Assembly: GCA_014803505.1 (NCBI GenBank)
Contig: JAAVBM010000108.1
Location: forward strand, 1-39,751
Direction: 5' to 3'
DNA: 39,751 bases
From: a bacterium
Lineage (GTDB): Bacteria > Cyanobacteriota > Vampirovibrionia > Gastranaerophilales > Gastranaerophilaceae
Numbering within the stretch: position 1 is the first letter of the stretch; each line of letters begins with the position of its first letter. Positions 1 to 8,678 of the stretch are shown piece by piece. The notes below the pieces were generated by a model. It was not told the origin of the DNA, did not search any database, and saw nothing but the letters and a program-made list of their open reading frames with translations. Position numbers and translations under genes: made by a program.

Positions 1-159
1 CGGCAACTTAGAGTACTTTTTAGAACAACCAAAGTTCCTGCTACCTGAAACTAACTTTTCTTTTATCAAAAAAGAAGCTCTTTCAGCAGTCGGTGCATGT
101 ATAATTACCGACTGCGTCTTAGCCATAATTGGGGTTAATGTCAATTTACTGATATTCAT
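1..159 (-). CDS. Partial unknown protein, N-terminal 53 residues
   Basis: An open frame begins at the ATG read leftward from 159 and runs off the window edge without a stop. A good ribosome site (AAAGGA, 7 nt before the ATG) supports the start. The peptide begins MNISKLTLTPIMAKTQSV and has no domain I recognise. It contains an 8-bp inverted repeat (CAGTCGGT / ACCGACTG) and an imperfect palindrome in the AT-rich stretch near 53-75. The frame may therefore be a short gene that has been read into, or partly built from, a repeat. No function is assigned. Confidence 0.4.
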   Translation of the reverse strand, partial: MNISKLTLTPIMAKTQSVIIHAPTAERASFLIKEKLVSGSRNFGCSKKYSKLP

Positions 160-204
160 GTTTATATCCTTTTGTATTATCTAGTAGCCCAAAAACTCTC
201 TGAA

Positions 205-1227
205 TTAGTATAATTCCATTTCAATAACTTTTTGGCAAATTCTAACAGTATTCAAAGCTGCTCCAATACGTAAATTATCAGCAACACACCATAATGAAAT
301 ACCATTATCAAACGCTAGATTTTTTCTAATACGACCTACAAAAACCGGATTAACACCTGACGCATCTCGCGTAGTAGGATATTCAAAATTATCAGGATTA
401 TCAATAACTTCAATACCGAAAGATTCTTGCATAATTTTACGAACTTCATCAGGAGTAACTGATTTTTCAAACTCAATATCTACAGCTTCTGAGTGTCCGT
501 TATAAACAGGAACTCTTGCTGCAGTACAAGAAATCGGTAATTCTTGAGGCAAATGCAAAATCTTTTTAGTTTCTTTTACGACTTTCATTTCTTCTTTTGT
601 ATATCCGTTATCACAGAATACATCGATTTGTGGCAACACATTGAAAGAAATAGGTTTCTTAAACGCTTCAGAAGTAAATTCCTCACCAGCTAAAGTCGCT
701 TTAGTATTTTCTGTTAATTCATTAATAGCTTTTAAACCTGCACCGGAAACAGCTTGATATGTAGAAACTATCAATCTTTTTATTCCAAATTTTTCATGCA
801 ACGGTTTTAAAACTAACATCAATTGAGATGTTGAACAATTTGGATTTGCAATAATACCTTTATGTTTTCTTAAATCTTCATCATTAACATAAGCAATAAC
901 CAATGGAACATCTTCTTCCATTCTAAAAGCTGAAGAATTATCAATCAAAACTCCACCGCGTTTTACAATTTCAGGAGCAAATTTTTGAGAAGTTGAACCA
1001 CCTGCAGATGCTAAAACAATATTTATATCATCAAAACTTTCAGGAGTAGCTTCTTCTACAGTATATTCTTTTCCTTGAAATTCGATTTTAGAACCTGCAC
1101 TTTTAGCACTGGATAAAAACTTTATTGATTTAAAATCTACTTTTAACTCATCAATAATCTTTATAATCTCTCTACCAACAACACCTGTTGCACCTAAAAC
1201 TGCAATATTTGCTTTTTCTTTTGACAT
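205..1227 (-). CDS. asd: Aspartate-semialdehyde dehydrogenase
   Basis: This enzyme reduces L-aspartyl phosphate to aspartate semialdehyde with NADPH in the cytoplasm. That is the branch point to diaminopimelate/lysine and threonine/methionine. The 340-residue length is normal for the family. The N-terminal Rossmann motif GATGVVG is at residues 12-18, the catalytic cysteine is C131 in NPNCSTSQ, and the RVPVxxGH block places R238 and the catalytic histidine H245. A strong GGAGG site precedes the ATG. The gene lies 91 bp downstream of dapB on the same strand, so two steps around the same intermediate are probably co-transcribed. A hairpin separates the two genes. Confidence 0.96.
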   Translation of the reverse strand: MSKEKANIAVLGATGVVGREIIKIIDELKVDFKSIKFLSSAKSAGSKIEFQGKEYTVEEATPESFDDINIVLASAGGSTSQKFAPEIVKRGGVLIDNSSAFRMEEDVPLVIAYVNDEDLRKHKGIIANPNCSTSQLMLVLKPLHEKFGIKRLIVSTYQAVSGAGLKAINELTENTKATLAGEEFTSEAFKKPISFNVLPQIDVFCDNGYTKEEMKVVKETKKILHLPQELPISCTAARVPVYNGHSEAVDIEFEKSVTPDEVRKIMQESFGIEVIDNPDNFEYPTTRDASGVNPVFVGRIRKNLAFDNGISLWCVADNLRIGAALNTVRICQKVIEMELY

Positions 1228-1259
1228 AATTATACTTCCTCCATGGCTAATGCCTAAAA

Positions 1260-1299
1260 TTAATATTACTACAAGAATAATATCTTGCAGTAATATTAA
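1260..1299. other. Long hairpin between dapB and asd
   Basis: Arms 1260-1270 and 1289-1299 are perfect 11-nt complements. They continue through one A/C mismatch into CAAGA / TCTTG around a 6-nt loop. The U-rich tail is weak (ATTTT on the leftward RNA). It could be an attenuator, an RNA-processing site or a leaky terminator that sets the asd level relative to the upstream genes. Confidence 0.6.
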
Positions 1300-1318
1300 A
1301 GTTAAATTTAATAACTAT

Positions 1319-2065
1319 TTACATTATATTTTCTAAACCGTAAACGAAATCTTTCTTATCAGCAACATGTTTAACAGCAAGAAGAACTCCGCCCATATAG
1401 CATTTTCTATCCATTGAATCATGACGAATTTTAAAAATTTGACCTGAAGATCCAAAGATAACTTCCTGAGAAGCTATATAACCCGGCATTCTAACCGAAT
1501 GAATTTGAATATCAGAATATGAAGTTCCGCCTCTAGCACCCTGAATAGTTTCAGTTTCAGGACAATTACCAGCCTTAAAAGATTCCTTAGCTTCAGACAT
1601 CATTAACGCAGTTTTAATAGCAGTACCTGATGGAGCATCTTTCTTTTGATTATGATGAAGTTCAATAATTTCAGCATTATCAAAATATTTTGCAGCCATT
1701 TGCGAAAACATCATCATCAATACTGCACCTGTAGAAAAATTTGGAGCAATCAAACATCCTGTATGATGTTTTTCTGAAAGAGTTTTCAAAAAAGCTATCT
1801 CATCATCCTTCAAACCGGTTGTACCAATAACAATATTTATTCCGTTATGTAAACAATATTTAGCATTTTCATAAATAGATGAAGGCTGCGTAAAATCAAC
1901 TAAAACATCAATTTCATTGTAACGTTTAGCTTCTTCAATAGTTCTGAAAGCATCACCCTTCACATCAATTTTTGCGACAAGTTTCATAGAAGAATCAGCA
2001 TCAACCGCTGCACAAACCTCTTGTCCCATTTTCCCATAAGCGCCACAAACAGCTACTTTTATCAT
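1319..2065 (-). CDS. dapB: 4-hydroxy-tetrahydrodipicolinate reductase
   Basis: DapB reduces hydroxy-tetrahydrodipicolinate to tetrahydrodipicolinate with NAD(P)H on the route to meso-diaminopimelate and lysine. The 248 residues match the family. The N-terminus carries the nucleotide-binding GAYGKMG loop (residues 8-14). The family signature ELHHNQKKDAPSGTA, with the catalytic His pair and Lys, is near residues 139-153. The ribosome site AAGGAG is 6 nt before the ATG. It lies between the pentapeptide-repeat gene (21 bp upstream) and asd. No lysine riboswitch is visible upstream, and dapA is not in the window. Confidence 0.96.
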   Translation of the reverse strand: MIKVAVCGAYGKMGQEVCAAVDADSSMKLVAKIDVKGDAFRTIEEAKRYNEIDVLVDFTQPSSIYENAKYCLHNGINIVIGTTGLKDDEIAFLKTLSEKHHTGCLIAPNFSTGAVLMMMFSQMAAKYFDNAEIIELHHNQKKDAPSGTAIKTALMMSEAKESFKAGNCPETETIQGARGGTSYSDIQIHSVRMPGYIASQEVIFGSSGQIFKIRHDSMDRKCYMGGVLLAVKHVADKKDFVYGLENIM

Positions 2066-2086
2066 AAGTTACTCCTTAATTTCTTA

Positions 2087-2617
2087 CTAGTAATCTCCGA
2101 TTGAAGAATCTTCATCATCTTTTAAAGCTGACAAATCATCTCTGCATTCTGCATCAAAACCTTCCGGCATCATATCATCATCAGGCCATACCGTATCACT
2201 ATCATATCTTGCAGATGGTAAATTTTCTGATGCAGATAAATCGGAACTTGTTAATATAGTTTCAGATAACACACAGCCAGCCATATCACAACCTGTAAAA
2301 TTACAATAAGTCATTTCTGCATAACTACAATCCGCACCGGTTAAAATACTATCAGAAAAATCACACTCAATAACTCTTGAACGTGTAAAATCAACAGATG
2401 TTAAATCTGCATTATAAAAATTCACTAATGATAAACTACAATCTGCAAAAGAACTTGAATTCAAATCTACATCAGAAAAATCTATTTCTTTCAATATCAT
2501 ATTTGAGAAATCTACTTCACTTAAATCAACATCATCACGATCTCTCTTCCATTCATTAAATTTATCGGGGTTTCTTTCGATCAAAGATAATAATTCTTCT
2601 TTTGTATAGTCTAACAT
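2087..2617 (-). CDS. Pentapeptide-repeat protein
   Basis: This is a 176-residue acidic protein. Residues about 30-130 are tandem five-residue units of the A/S-D/N-L/F-x-x type (for example VDFSN, IDFSD, VDLNS, CNFTG), which are known to fold as a right-handed quadrilateral beta-helix. The first 30 residues (DYTKEELLSLIERNPDKF) look helical, and the last 45 are very Asp/Glu-rich. There is no signal peptide. Some relatives mimic DNA and protect gyrase, but nothing here shows that role. It sits between the response regulator at 2644 and dapB, with short gaps, and is probably in the same transcript. Confidence 0.85.
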   Translation of the reverse strand: MLDYTKEELLSLIERNPDKFNEWKRDRDDVDLSEVDFSNMILKEIDFSDVDLNSSSFADCSLSLVNFYNADLTSVDFTRSRVIECDFSDSILTGADCSYAEMTYCNFTGCDMAGCVLSETILTSSDLSASENLPSARYDSDTVWPDDDMMPEGFDAECRDDLSALKDDEDSSIGDY

Positions 2618-2643
2618 TCTTATCTCCTTAATTAAATATATAT

Positions 2644-3270
2644 TTATTTTTCTACTAAATTCATTTGCATTGCAACAAGCACAGCACGGGTTCTATTAGT
2701 AACATTTAATTTTTTAAAAATACTGTTTAAATGACTCTTTACTGTTACTTCACTCAAAACCAATTTTTCAGCAATTGATTTATTACTTTCTCCCTGCGTA
2801 ACTAATAATAAAACATCTTTTTCCCTCTTAGTCAAGGAATTAAAATTATCTGCTTGACCAATTGTAACATTAGCCGATGAATCATTTTTTTTACCTCTTT
2901 TAACGCGACGCAAAACAGCCTCAATTCGGGCTAATAGATTCGGAAGAATAAACGGTTTTACAATATAATCATCAGCACCTATTTTTAACCCTGAAATCAT
3001 TTTTTGATCTTCATTCACAGCAGTAATCATTATTACAGGTAAATCTTCAAAAGTAGGATTATTTCTAATAGCCTTCAAAGTTTCCCAACCGTTCATATTC
3101 GGCATCATTACATCTAATAAAACAAGATCAAATTGTTCGCCATTATTCAATAACGACAAGGCCTGAACGCCATCTGTAGCACAAGTTAAATCATAACCAT
3201 AATAAGGTAAAACATCCTCTAAATATTTTGGATTATCATCAACCAAAAGAATTCTCGTTAAATTAGACAT
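2644..3270 (-). CDS. Response regulator, REC plus LuxR-type HTH
   Basis: This is a cytoplasmic DNA-binding response regulator of 208 residues. The receiver domain (about 5-122) has the acidic pair D11-D12, the phosphoacceptor D53 in LLDVMMPNMNGW, the switch Thr in MITA and the conserved Lys in IVKPF. The C-terminal LuxR/NarL helix-turn-helix (about 145-205) contains LTKREKDVLLLVTQGESNKS. It lies 10 bp downstream of a second LuxR-type regulator. No histidine kinase is present in the window, so its input is unknown. Confidence 0.93.
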   Translation of the reverse strand: MSNLTRILLVDDNPKYLEDVLPYYGYDLTCATDGVQALSLLNNGEQFDLVLLDVMMPNMNGWETLKAIRNNPTFEDLPVIMITAVNEDQKMISGLKIGADDYIVKPFILPNLLARIEAVLRRVKRGKKNDSSANVTIGQADNFNSLTKREKDVLLLVTQGESNKSIAEKLVLSEVTVKSHLNSIFKKLNVTNRTRAVLVAMQMNLVEK

Positions 3271-3280
3271 ATATTAGACC

Positions 3281-3928
3281 TTATACAATTTTATATTTTA
3301 AAGCTTTTAAAGCAGCCTGCAGACGATCATCAACTTCTAACTTTTGCAAAATACTGGCAACATGAGCTTTGGTAGTATTAACACTAATAACAAGATGCTG
3401 TGCAATTTCCATATTACTATACCCTTCAGTCATAAGCTTTAAAATTTGAGCTTCTCTTGCAGTTAAATCATAATTTTTATAAGTTGTTTCAACTTCGTCA
3501 ATTTTAGAATTTGAAGTTGCCTGCAAAACAATATGCGCAATACTCGGATCAAACCACGCAGCGCCATCAGCAACAGACTGTACAACTTGAACAAGACGTT
3601 GAAGATTGATTTCTTTTGAACAATAAGCATTTGCTCCGGCTTTTAAACTGTTTAATACTTCTTTTTCATCATTATGAGATGTTAGAATAATAATTTTAAC
3701 ATCTTTATTCATTTCATGAATTACTTTTGTGGCTTCAATTCCATTCATATTCGGCAAGCCTAAATCCATAATAACAAGATCAATTTCGTTATTTTTGAAA
3801 ATTTCCAGAGCATCTTCTGCTGACGCAGCTTCATAAATTACTCCGATATAATCAACATCTTCAAAGGTTGTTTTTAACCCAAAACGAGTTAATTCGTGAT
3901 CTTCGACTATCAATAGATTTTTCTTCAT
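3281..3928 (-). CDS. Response regulator, REC plus LuxR-type HTH
   Basis: This is a second NarL/FixJ-family regulator, 215 residues long. The receiver has E9-D10, the phosphoacceptor D55 in VIMDLGLPNMNG, LTS at the switch position and Lys in YCSKE. The LuxR helix-turn-helix occupies about residues 150-212 (LTAREAQILKLMTEGYSNM). Its start overlaps the end of the upstream TPR gene by 4 bp, which implies translational coupling. It differs clearly from its neighbour at 2644, so this is a paralogous pair and not a recent duplication. Confidence 0.93.
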   Translation of the reverse strand: MKKNLLIVEDHELTRFGLKTTFEDVDYIGVIYEAASAEDALEIFKNNEIDLVIMDLGLPNMNGIEATKVIHEMNKDVKIIILTSHNDEKEVLNSLKAGANAYCSKEINLQRLVQVVQSVADGAAWFDPSIAHIVLQATSNSKIDEVETTYKNYDLTAREAQILKLMTEGYSNMEIAQHLVISVNTTKAHVASILQKLEVDDRLQAALKALKYKIV

Positions 3929-5466
3929 ATACTCAATTCCTCTTTTGCCAAACTATAGTCAGGATTCAAGTCCAAACTTTTTTCGAAGTTTTTATGAGCT
4001 TCCGCTGTCAAACCTCTATTTTTCAATATAAGTCCTAAATAATAATAGTATCTATAATCATTTTCATCAATATATTTTGCAATACTTAAAAAAGACAAAG
4101 CTTTATCATAATCTTCATTACTTATTTCGATACGAGCCAAGTCTATCCAACCATCTCTGAAATCAGGGTTAATTGCAATTGCTTTTTTCAAATACGCAAG
4201 CTCTCTATCTTTTTCTAATAAAGCCATAAGGTAATAAGCTTTATAGGAACTGGAACTGACACGTAGAATTTTAGAATAAATTTCTTTCGCTTTTTTAACA
4301 TTATCTACACGCTGATAAATTTGAGCCAATTTAATCTCAGCTTCATAATTTTGGGATTTTCCCAAAACTCTTTTATAATAACCTTCAGCAAGTTTATAAT
4401 CATTATTTCTAAAAGCAACATCACCAAGAACAATTAAAGCTGTAGGATTTGAAGGATCAATATCTATAGACTTCAATGCATAATCCTGAGCTTTTTCAAA
4501 CTCCTTCATTTCGAAATAAACTTTCGCAGTCAACGCATAAACTTCTTTATTTATATTTTTCTTGCCTGAAATTGATGCTTGCAAGACTCGCAAAGCTTTA
4601 TTTAATTCATTTTCATCATAATAATAGTATGCAAGATGGTATTTTTTCCAATAATCATTTTTTGCAGTTTTATATAAAATATACTGGCCGGATGAGTGTA
4701 ATTCTTTATCAAAAACAACAGTGTTAATATTCTTAGACATCAAGTCATCCATAGCTTTTAAACCATCTTTTGGTTTATTTGATTGAGCAAGAATCTCAGC
4801 CTTAAGCCTTCTGTAATTTATATTTTCAGGATTTTTAGAAATTGCGGCATCAATAGATTTTTCAGCTTGAGTTATATTACCGCATTTCATACTGCCAAAT
4901 GCAGCCAAATAATTAGCATAATCAGACTCACTTAATAAAGTTGTCTGTTTTAAAAGTTCATTTGTTGCTTCTTTACTCTGATCGTTATACATGATGTTAG
5001 AATAAATTTCAGCAAGATATATTTGATCCTTATAAGTCAATTTATAATTCGGAAAATAAAAGTTTTTAACATCTTCAGTCATAAGAGAAGATATTTCACG
5101 ATCTTGAATCTTTGACATAGCAAGTTCTGCAAGATTAAAAAATCCAATAGCTGCCATTTCTTTGGTTAATCTCATATAGATATAATCATTTGGCATAACA
5201 CTATCAATCAGAATTTTAAAATCCTGATATGATGCACGGACATTACTTTGCATAAATTTATCCATTGCGATTGTATATTGATTCTTGATAGCATTTTTTG
5301 TCAAAGAAACTCTTTTGAGCTCAAAAGTCGGTTGATTTATAACTTCTTGATAAGTTGCAGGATTATTTTCAAGCGGATTAACCGGACTAATACCTTTTAA
5401 CTCAATAGCTGAAACAGCCTGTGTACAAAAAGCGGATAACAGAAGAGATGTAATAAGTTTTTTCAT
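3925..5466 (-). CDS. Secreted TPR-repeat protein
   Basis: This is a 513-residue protein with a signal peptide (MKKLITSLLLSAFCTQAVSA, likely cut after SA). A long alpha-helical body carries tetratricopeptide-like units, clearest from about residue 270 to the C-terminus (for example FEKAQDYALKSIDIDPSNP and YKLAEGYYKRVLGKS). Such proteins are scaffolds in the periplasm or on the envelope, and no catalytic motif is seen. It starts 5 bp after the HD-GYP gene and overlaps the next regulator by 4 bp, so it belongs to that signalling operon. Confidence 0.85.
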   Translation of the reverse strand: MKKLITSLLLSAFCTQAVSAIELKGISPVNPLENNPATYQEVINQPTFELKRVSLTKNAIKNQYTIAMDKFMQSNVRASYQDFKILIDSVMPNDYIYMRLTKEMAAIGFFNLAELAMSKIQDREISSLMTEDVKNFYFPNYKLTYKDQIYLAEIYSNIMYNDQSKEATNELLKQTTLLSESDYANYLAAFGSMKCGNITQAEKSIDAAISKNPENINYRRLKAEILAQSNKPKDGLKAMDDLMSKNINTVVFDKELHSSGQYILYKTAKNDYWKKYHLAYYYYDENELNKALRVLQASISGKKNINKEVYALTAKVYFEMKEFEKAQDYALKSIDIDPSNPTALIVLGDVAFRNNDYKLAEGYYKRVLGKSQNYEAEIKLAQIYQRVDNVKKAKEIYSKILRVSSSSYKAYYLMALLEKDRELAYLKKAIAINPDFRDGWIDLARIEISNEDYDKALSFLSIAKYIDENDYRYYYYLGLILKNRGLTAEAHKNFEKSLDLNPDYSLAKEELSI

Positions 5467-5471
5467 AAATA

Positions 5472-7205
5472 TTACTCCTCTCCACCTTCTTCATTTGTAC
5501 ACAAATAATAAGTATTAAATAAATCCACAATGTGTTGATTTTCTTCCGATAAAGATTCCGAAGTCACATATCTGTGAATCGCAAACAAATCATAATGCTT
5601 AAGAATTTCTTCATCTTTTGGATCTATTTTGCCTTTAGATTCAGACTGAAAAACCTTAACTATTTTATTTGTAGGAATAGATAAGAATGTATCAACAAGA
5701 TTCTTATCAAAATGAGAGCCTGCACCTTTCATAAGAATATCCAAAACATTAGCAATAGGCATTTTATCACGATAGTGACGTTTTGAAGTTATTGCATCAA
5801 AAACATCTGCAACAGCGAGAATTCTACCGCCAAGTGTGATTTCTTCACCTTTAAGGTGTCTATAATATCCTGAACCATCCCATTTTTCGTGATGAGAACA
5901 AGCCATTTCCGTAATGATTCTAAAATCGGATGACATATAAATCTTGTTCAATATATTATGAGTAATTCTAACGTGCTCTTGAATATGTTTGTATTCTTCA
6001 TCTGTTAGTTTTCCATCTTTTTGTAAAACAGAATCTCTGATACCGATTTTACCGATATCATGAAGAATTGCAGCTTTTTCTAATAAACTTTTATCTTTCG
6101 CATCCATTCCTATCGCATCAGCCAATAGAGACGAATACATACGAACACGTGTAGAATGACCAGCTGTAATTTTATCTCGAGCATCAATAGAAGTTGCTAA
6201 CGTATTGATAAAACTTTCAAATAGCAATTTTTGTTCATGATAAAGCTGTAACTGTTGATCAAACAATTGAGCATTTTCTAAAGCAATACTGGCACTACCT
6301 CCAATTGCGATTAACAAATCCTCATCATTCTTAGTAAACACACCATCAACTTTATTAAGAACCTGAAAAGCACCGATTATTTCACGATTATTATTTGTAA
6401 TAGGCATACATAGAATTGTTTTAGTTCTATAACCTGTTTTGGTATCAACTTCAGGATTAAAACGCGGATCATTATAGGCATCAACAATATTTAAAGATTC
6501 ACCGGTTTGAACAACATATCCGGCAAGCCCTTTATCAGCAGGAAATCTAATCTCTTGACTTGCATCCATACCTAATGCGACCTTTGACCACAACTCATTG
6601 GAATCCTTATCCCATAAAAATACTGTACATCTATCAGCTTGAATAGCATTTTTTGTTTCTTCTGCTATTACTGTCAAAAGTTCATCAATATCAGTCAATG
6701 CGGTAATAGAACGACTGATTTTCACAAGTGAAACCAATGGATCACTTTTTGTCGGCAAAGAATAGTCCATACCGTTTTGTAATTGTCTTATTCTTGTATT
6801 TATAGTGTCAGAAAGCAAATATTTATCTTCTTCTACAGAAAGCTTTAAGGCATTGTTATAATGAATTATAGCCAAATCTTTATTATTTTCCGAAAAGTTT
6901 ATATTACCCAGAACTAATTCATTTATCAAATGAGCTGTAACACTACCGGCTCTATCAGCCATGTAAGTACCATCTTGCAACAATGCTATACAAATCTCAT
7001 AATCGGTTTTACTCTCAGAATAATTTAAAAATGAGATTAAACTTAAACATATAGAAATTCCTTCTGTAAAATTCTTCTCACTAAAAATGGAATATGCTTG
7101 TTCTACAACTTTACGAGCATCAACATAATTCTTTTCATCAACAAAATTTAACCCTTCTCGAATTAAATTTTCAGCCTCTTCTGTTTTTATTTTAATTTCT
7201 ATCAT
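5472..7205 (-). CDS. GAF and HD-GYP domain phosphodiesterase
   Basis: This is a 577-residue cytoplasmic signalling protein. Residues about 1-150 are helical and TPR-like, 165-312 form a GAF sensor domain, and 340-520 form an HD-GYP domain. Metal ligands are visible: H382-D383 in LHDIGKIGIRD, and HHE at 438-440 followed by KWDGSGY. The family hydrolyses cyclic di-GMP. The usual GYP triplet reads GYY here (446-448), a small departure at a position linked to partner binding. It is the first gene of the leftward block and has its own promoter at 7229-7257. Confidence 0.92.
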   Translation of the reverse strand: MIEIKIKTEEAENLIREGLNFVDEKNYVDARKVVEQAYSIFSEKNFTEGISICLSLISFLNYSESKTDYEICIALLQDGTYMADRAGSVTAHLINELVLGNINFSENNKDLAIIHYNNALKLSVEEDKYLLSDTINTRIRQLQNGMDYSLPTKSDPLVSLVKISRSITALTDIDELLTVIAEETKNAIQADRCTVFLWDKDSNELWSKVALGMDASQEIRFPADKGLAGYVVQTGESLNIVDAYNDPRFNPEVDTKTGYRTKTILCMPITNNNREIIGAFQVLNKVDGVFTKNDEDLLIAIGGSASIALENAQLFDQQLQLYHEQKLLFESFINTLATSIDARDKITAGHSTRVRMYSSLLADAIGMDAKDKSLLEKAAILHDIGKIGIRDSVLQKDGKLTDEEYKHIQEHVRITHNILNKIYMSSDFRIITEMACSHHEKWDGSGYYRHLKGEEITLGGRILAVADVFDAITSKRHYRDKMPIANVLDILMKGAGSHFDKNLVDTFLSIPTNKIVKVFQSESKGKIDPKDEEILKHYDLFAIHRYVTSESLSEENQHIVDLFNTYYLCTNEEGGEE

Positions 7206-7228
7206 AAATCATTCTAACCTTCTCATAT

Positions 7229-7257
7229 ATTGTACACTATTTTTACGAATATTACAA
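7229..7257 (-). promoter_or_regulatory. Promoter of the HD-GYP operon
   Basis: Reading leftward there is a -35 box TTGTAA (7252-7257), a 17-nt spacer and a -10 box TACAAT (7229-7234), followed by a GAGAAGG ribosome site before the ATG at 7205. One arm of the 12-bp inverted repeat at 7232-7243 overlaps the -10 box and spacer. Confidence 0.6.
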
Positions 7258-7292
7258 AGTTTTTTACATTTAAATCCCCGAAAATAGTGTAC
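7232..7292. promoter_or_regulatory. Inverted repeat in a divergent intergenic region
   Basis: GTACACTATTTT (7232-7243) and its exact complement AAAATAGTGTAC (7281-7292) are 37 nt apart between the divergent genes at 7205 and 7358. One arm lies across the leftward promoter. The spacing would suit a regulator binding two half-sites, or looping. Confidence 0.55.
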
Positions 7293-7357
7293 TTGTATGA
7301 TGAAAAAAGTTCCATTAACCTGTAAATTAGAATTGTAGAACTAGAGAGGTATTAATA

Positions 7358-7873
7358 ATGGCTGATACACTAAAAACATTAAAATGTCCTGCTTGTGGAA
7401 AAGATATGGAAAAAGTATTCATTCCTTCAGAAGGCATAAACCTTGACATCTGTACTGATGGCTGCGGTGGGATTTATTTTGATAATAGAGAATTTGAAAA
7501 TTTCGATGAAAAAAACGAAGATATCTCAAGAATACTGGAAAAAATTGAAGGTAAAGAGTTTATCAAAGTTGATGAAAAGCAAAATAGAGTTTGCCCAAAC
7601 TGCGGAGCAAATATGGTTAAAAATTGTTCTAGTGTAAAACAAACTATTCAAATAGATGAATGTTATTCCTGCGGTGGAAAATTCTTAGATAAAGACGAAT
7701 TAGTGAAAATCAGAGAAGAATATGACACTGCAGAAGAAAGAGATGAAGACATTCTAAGATTTGTATACAAACAAGTAGGCCACGATCTAGCAGAACTTGA
7801 AAAAAGACATTCTGAAATCGTTCCACACAGAACTATTGTTAGAAAACTATTCTACAAAATTACAGGTCTATAA
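7358..7873 (+). CDS. Zinc-ribbon protein with two TFIIB-like modules
   Basis: This 171-residue protein has two zf-TFIIB-type zinc ribbons. The first has C10-x2-C13 and C32-x3-C36, followed by GGIYFDNREFENF. The second has C79-x2-C82 and C102-x2-C105, followed by GGKFLDKDELVKI. The C-terminal third is charged and helical with no cysteines. The bacterial family is widespread and uncharacterised, and nucleic-acid or protein binding is only presumed. The ribosome site AGAGAGG precedes the ATG. Its last 6 bp overlap the convergent gene at 7868. Confidence 0.85.
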   Translation: MADTLKTLKCPACGKDMEKVFIPSEGINLDICTDGCGGIYFDNREFENFDEKNEDISRILEKIEGKEFIKVDEKQNRVCPNCGANMVKNCSSVKQTIQIDECYSCGGKFLDKDELVKIREEYDTAEERDEDILRFVYKQVGHDLAELEKRHSEIVPHRTIVRKLFYKITGL

Positions 7874-8665
7874 GATTTCAAAAACACTTGCTAATTCGTT
7901 ATAATAACCGAATTGCAAAAGTTCGTAAAACCGTTTACAAGTATGAGGGGCTATTATTTGAACCGTTTCAGGGTCAATATATAGCCCCTCTACTAGTCTT
8001 GCAAACAATTCCGCAGGTTTATTATAATATTTTTGCAATTTATTTATCTTAGCAGAAACCCTTGCCTGTTTCTTTTGATAAGATTTCAAACGAATATAAG
8101 CAGCAAACTCCGGTGGCATATCGGTAAAATCTTTTTCTATATTATCAATAGATAATATTTCCTCTCTTTTGAATAAAAAACCGGAAATCAATTTAACCCT
8201 GTCATACTTCAATAAATATTTTGCCTTTGATTTTTTTATATACTTATCAAATTCCTTAAATTTTTTTGATCTTAAAAATTTAGGATATTTCTTTTTGATA
8301 ATAGATTCACATTCAAGGATTTTACACTTAATAACTTGTTTATGCTGATTTAATTTTTCGCATTTTGAATTTGGATCAACAAAATTAGTCACAGCCCAAA
8401 GTTCTTTCATATAAGCTTTTGCATTTTCATCATCAAAAATAATTTCTAAAGATCCACCAGACTTTTCCATAAAAGGTTCTAGTTGCGAATGGATATAATG
8501 AGTAAATTCGTGAAGCAAAGTAGGAATAAGCCTTTCTGATGAAATATTTTTCGAAATATCAATCCGTTTTTTCATATAAAAACCTTGATGTCCACGCGCC
8601 TTAGTGGAGGTATGAACCTCTAGTCCAATACTTCGAAAATATTTAATCAGAGTTTTTGCATCCAT
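7868..8665 (-). CDS. Putative zinc metalloprotease (HExxH)
   Basis: This is a 265-residue protein without a signal peptide. LLHEFTHYIHS gives H52-E53-x2-H56, the zincin active site, and a distal PAELFARLVEGLY helix (around residue 228) offers a Glu as third ligand, as in gluzincins. The middle is very lysine-rich. The start of the protein (KYFRSIGLEVHTS) resembles small ImmA/SprT-like intracellular proteases in layout only. It follows the penicillin-binding protein gene by 13 bp and is probably co-transcribed with it. The substrate is unknown. Confidence 0.7.
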   Translation of the reverse strand: MDAKTLIKYFRSIGLEVHTSTKARGHQGFYMKKRIDISKNISSERLIPTLLHEFTHYIHSQLEPFMEKSGGSLEIIFDDENAKAYMKELWAVTNFVDPNSKCEKLNQHKQVIKCKILECESIIKKKYPKFLRSKKFKEFDKYIKKSKAKYLLKYDRVKLISGFLFKREEILSIDNIEKDFTDMPPEFAAYIRLKSYQKKQARVSAKINKLQKYYNKPAELFARLVEGLYIDPETVQIIAPHTCKRFYELLQFGYYNELASVFEIL

Positions 8666-8678
8666 AATTATTCAAAAA

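Noticed and set aside
2066-2086. Lysine riboswitch before dapB
   Set aside because: The gap to the upstream gene is 21 bp and holds only the ribosome site.
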